A stretch of DNA of 64,000 bases from an uncultured Pseudomonadota bacterium (lineage in GTDB: Bacteria; Bdellovibrionota_B; Oligoflexia; Oligoflexales; CAIYRB01), in the NCBI GenBank assembly GCA_903928445.1, contig CAIYRB010000200.1:37623-101622 (forward strand), given 5' to 3'. Shown piece after piece: positions 63,055 to 64,000 of this stretch; the first letter of the stretch is position 1; the number at the start of each line of letters is the position of its first letter. Made by a program: the position numbers and the translations under genes. The notes beneath the pieces were generated by a model. The model saw nothing but the letters and a program-made list of their open reading frames with translations, searched no databases and had not been told where the DNA came from.

Positions 63055-63058
63055 TTTT

Positions 63059-63551
63059 TTCGCCCCCGGCGAAAAATACCTCGCCCGTGCTCTTGATCTC
63101 GCTCTTCGGCCGGCCGACATCAATAAGCATAGGGTCGGCGGCCAAAAGTAGCTCGATGGACTCCAAGCTGTCAGCGACGTGCACACGTGCATCCGGCTTA
63201 AGCGTCCCCTCCCAGGCCTCCAGTATGAAAGCGTTATCATCGACCACGAGGATTTCGGGCTGGTCATTGCTGGGCAGCCAAGGCGTGGTTAGGCCTGGCT
63301 TATCCCCCTCAGCCTTTTGCGCGGATTGAAGCACAAGTCGCAAGAGCTGCGCCCTGGCCATGGGCTTGGGTAAAAATGCGTCGGCGCCAGAGGCTATGGC
63401 AGTTCGCCCTAATCAATTCTTCCTCACACGGCGTGGGATCAGCCCCTGCGTCAAATCTCGCATATGGACTCTCTCCGATCAGAATTCTCTGCCGCCGATC
63501 GGAGGCGGCGACATCGAGTTCGTTCCGAAGCGCATTAATTGACCATTGCAT
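63059..63551 (-). pseudogene. Broken double-receiver fragment of a hybrid histidine kinase
   Basis: The minus strand holds the end of one receiver domain (AIASGADAFLPKPMARAQLL) followed by a second receiver with VVDDNAFILEAWEG and the acceptor loop DPMLIDVGRP. The second receiver is cut about residue 60 where the tRNA begins. Upstream, INALRNELDVAASDRRQRIL in another frame is also receiver-like, separated from the next part by a frameshift and a TGA near 63413. No kinase core is present, so the gene is truncated at both ends. Confidence 0.75.
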
Positions 63552-63579
63552 AGCTCTGCATCTCTCTTTAGATAAATCT

Positions 63580-63993
63580 TTAGTTGGAGAAAAAAACGTC
63601 GTAGACCCAAGCAGGCATTGGCTGGGGCTTCATCGTAGAGAGATCCATGATCGCAAATTTAAGTTCGCCGGTACAAAACGTTTTAAGCCGGTCTTGGCTC
63701 TGGATCTTGAAGGAGACGAATTTGAAGTTTCCTTCGACTTTGGAGACATGTGAAGTAACGAAAATGCGCTGAACGCCGTTGATACCCCTTTTGTACTCAA
63801 CACTCGATTCAGTCATAAAGAATCCGACACCCTTTTTTATGAAGTCATCGGCAATGATTGACAATTCTTCCTTTGCGAAAAGCCACCTGCTCGACACCAC
63901 ATAGTCTAAGTAGTGTGTCGCATTGACATGACCGTAGGGGTCGAGGTCGGCAAAGCGAACTGGGATTTCTCCAATGTACTCGATGGGCTGCAT
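63580..63993 (-). CDS. Hotdog-fold acyl-CoA thioesterase
   Basis: A 137-residue 4HBT-type thioesterase. The catalytic region RFADLDPYGHVNATHYLDYV has the Asp and His of the family, followed by strands SSVEYKRGINGVQRIFVTSH and GNFKFVSFKIQSQDRLKT. It hydrolyses acyl-CoA thioesters; chain length is unknown. The start ATG at 63993 is only seven bases from the window end, and the gene is complete. Confidence 0.88.
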   Translation of the reverse strand: MQPIEYIGEIPVRFADLDPYGHVNATHYLDYVVSSRWLFAKEELSIIADDFIKKGVGFFMTESSVEYKRGINGVQRIFVTSHVSKVEGNFKFVSFKIQSQDRLKTFCTGELKFAIMDLSTMKPQPMPAWVYDVFFSN

Positions 63994-64000
63994 GTTTATC

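Overview
The window reads as chromosomal DNA from a Gram-negative, flagellated bacterium with an LPS-bearing outer membrane: flgBC-fliEF with a sigma-54 activator, hldE for heptose synthesis, many lipoproteins with lipoboxes, outer-membrane beta-barrels, and an imuA-imuB-dnaE2 mutasome. The gene mix would suit a Bdellovibrionota/Oligoflexia or deltaproteobacterial-type lineage, but that placement is inference from gene content only. Coding density is high, many starts are GTG or TTG, and no complete insertion sequence, prophage or CRISPR array was seen.

Region 1 (1-7.3 kb, minus strand) is a flagellar operon. A sigma-54 promoter at 7262-7277 precedes a large TPR protein, a sigma-54 activator without receiver domain, flgB, flgC, fliE, fliF and a FliH-like gene cut by the window edge. 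Region 2 (7.4-16.3 kb) holds hldE, a PilZ protein, a lipoprotein with three cysteine repeats, an MBOAT acyltransferase with an SGNH partner, a trypsin-like lipoprotein, a second SGNH hydrolase and a DUF347 membrane protein. Region 3 (16.7-24.9 kb) looks like one sensory locus: two predicted porin-like barrels, a miniature PstS-like binding protein, a lone CheY, a STAS-like protein and a membrane-bound CheA-type kinase. Region 4 (25-30.5 kb) is the imuA-imuB-dnaE2 translesion cassette behind a promoter whose -10 is covered by a palindrome.

Region 5 (30.6-39 kb) is the accessory heart of the window: a lipoprotein with a Thr/Met heptad stalk, an nsrR-globin divergent pair sharing a near-consensus NsrR box, two full-length tandem lipoxygenases with a small Tat-exported protein between them, and an internally deleted remnant of a third lipoxygenase that still keeps the shared leader. 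Region 6 (39-46.4 kb) has a PstS-like protein, a roughly 380-base structured RNA element resembling HEARO/OMEGA RNAs with no nuclease gene beside it, a MarR regulator, a cNMP-binding protein, an M20 peptidase, hflX and a VapBC-type toxin-antitoxin pair.

Region 7 (46.8-64 kb) carries a propeller-dihaem cytochrome, an SDR/Baeyer-Villiger monooxygenase/esterase operon divergent from a ferritin-like PF10118 protein, a GH31 glycosidase, an aromatic-type FAD monooxygenase, an alpha/beta hydrolase preceded by a fossil of prephenate dehydratase, a MoxR-VWA pair, a TMTC-like membrane protein, a tRNA with CAT anticodon abutting a truncated receiver-domain pseudogene, and a hotdog thioesterase. All family calls come from reading translated motifs by eye; no database search was run.
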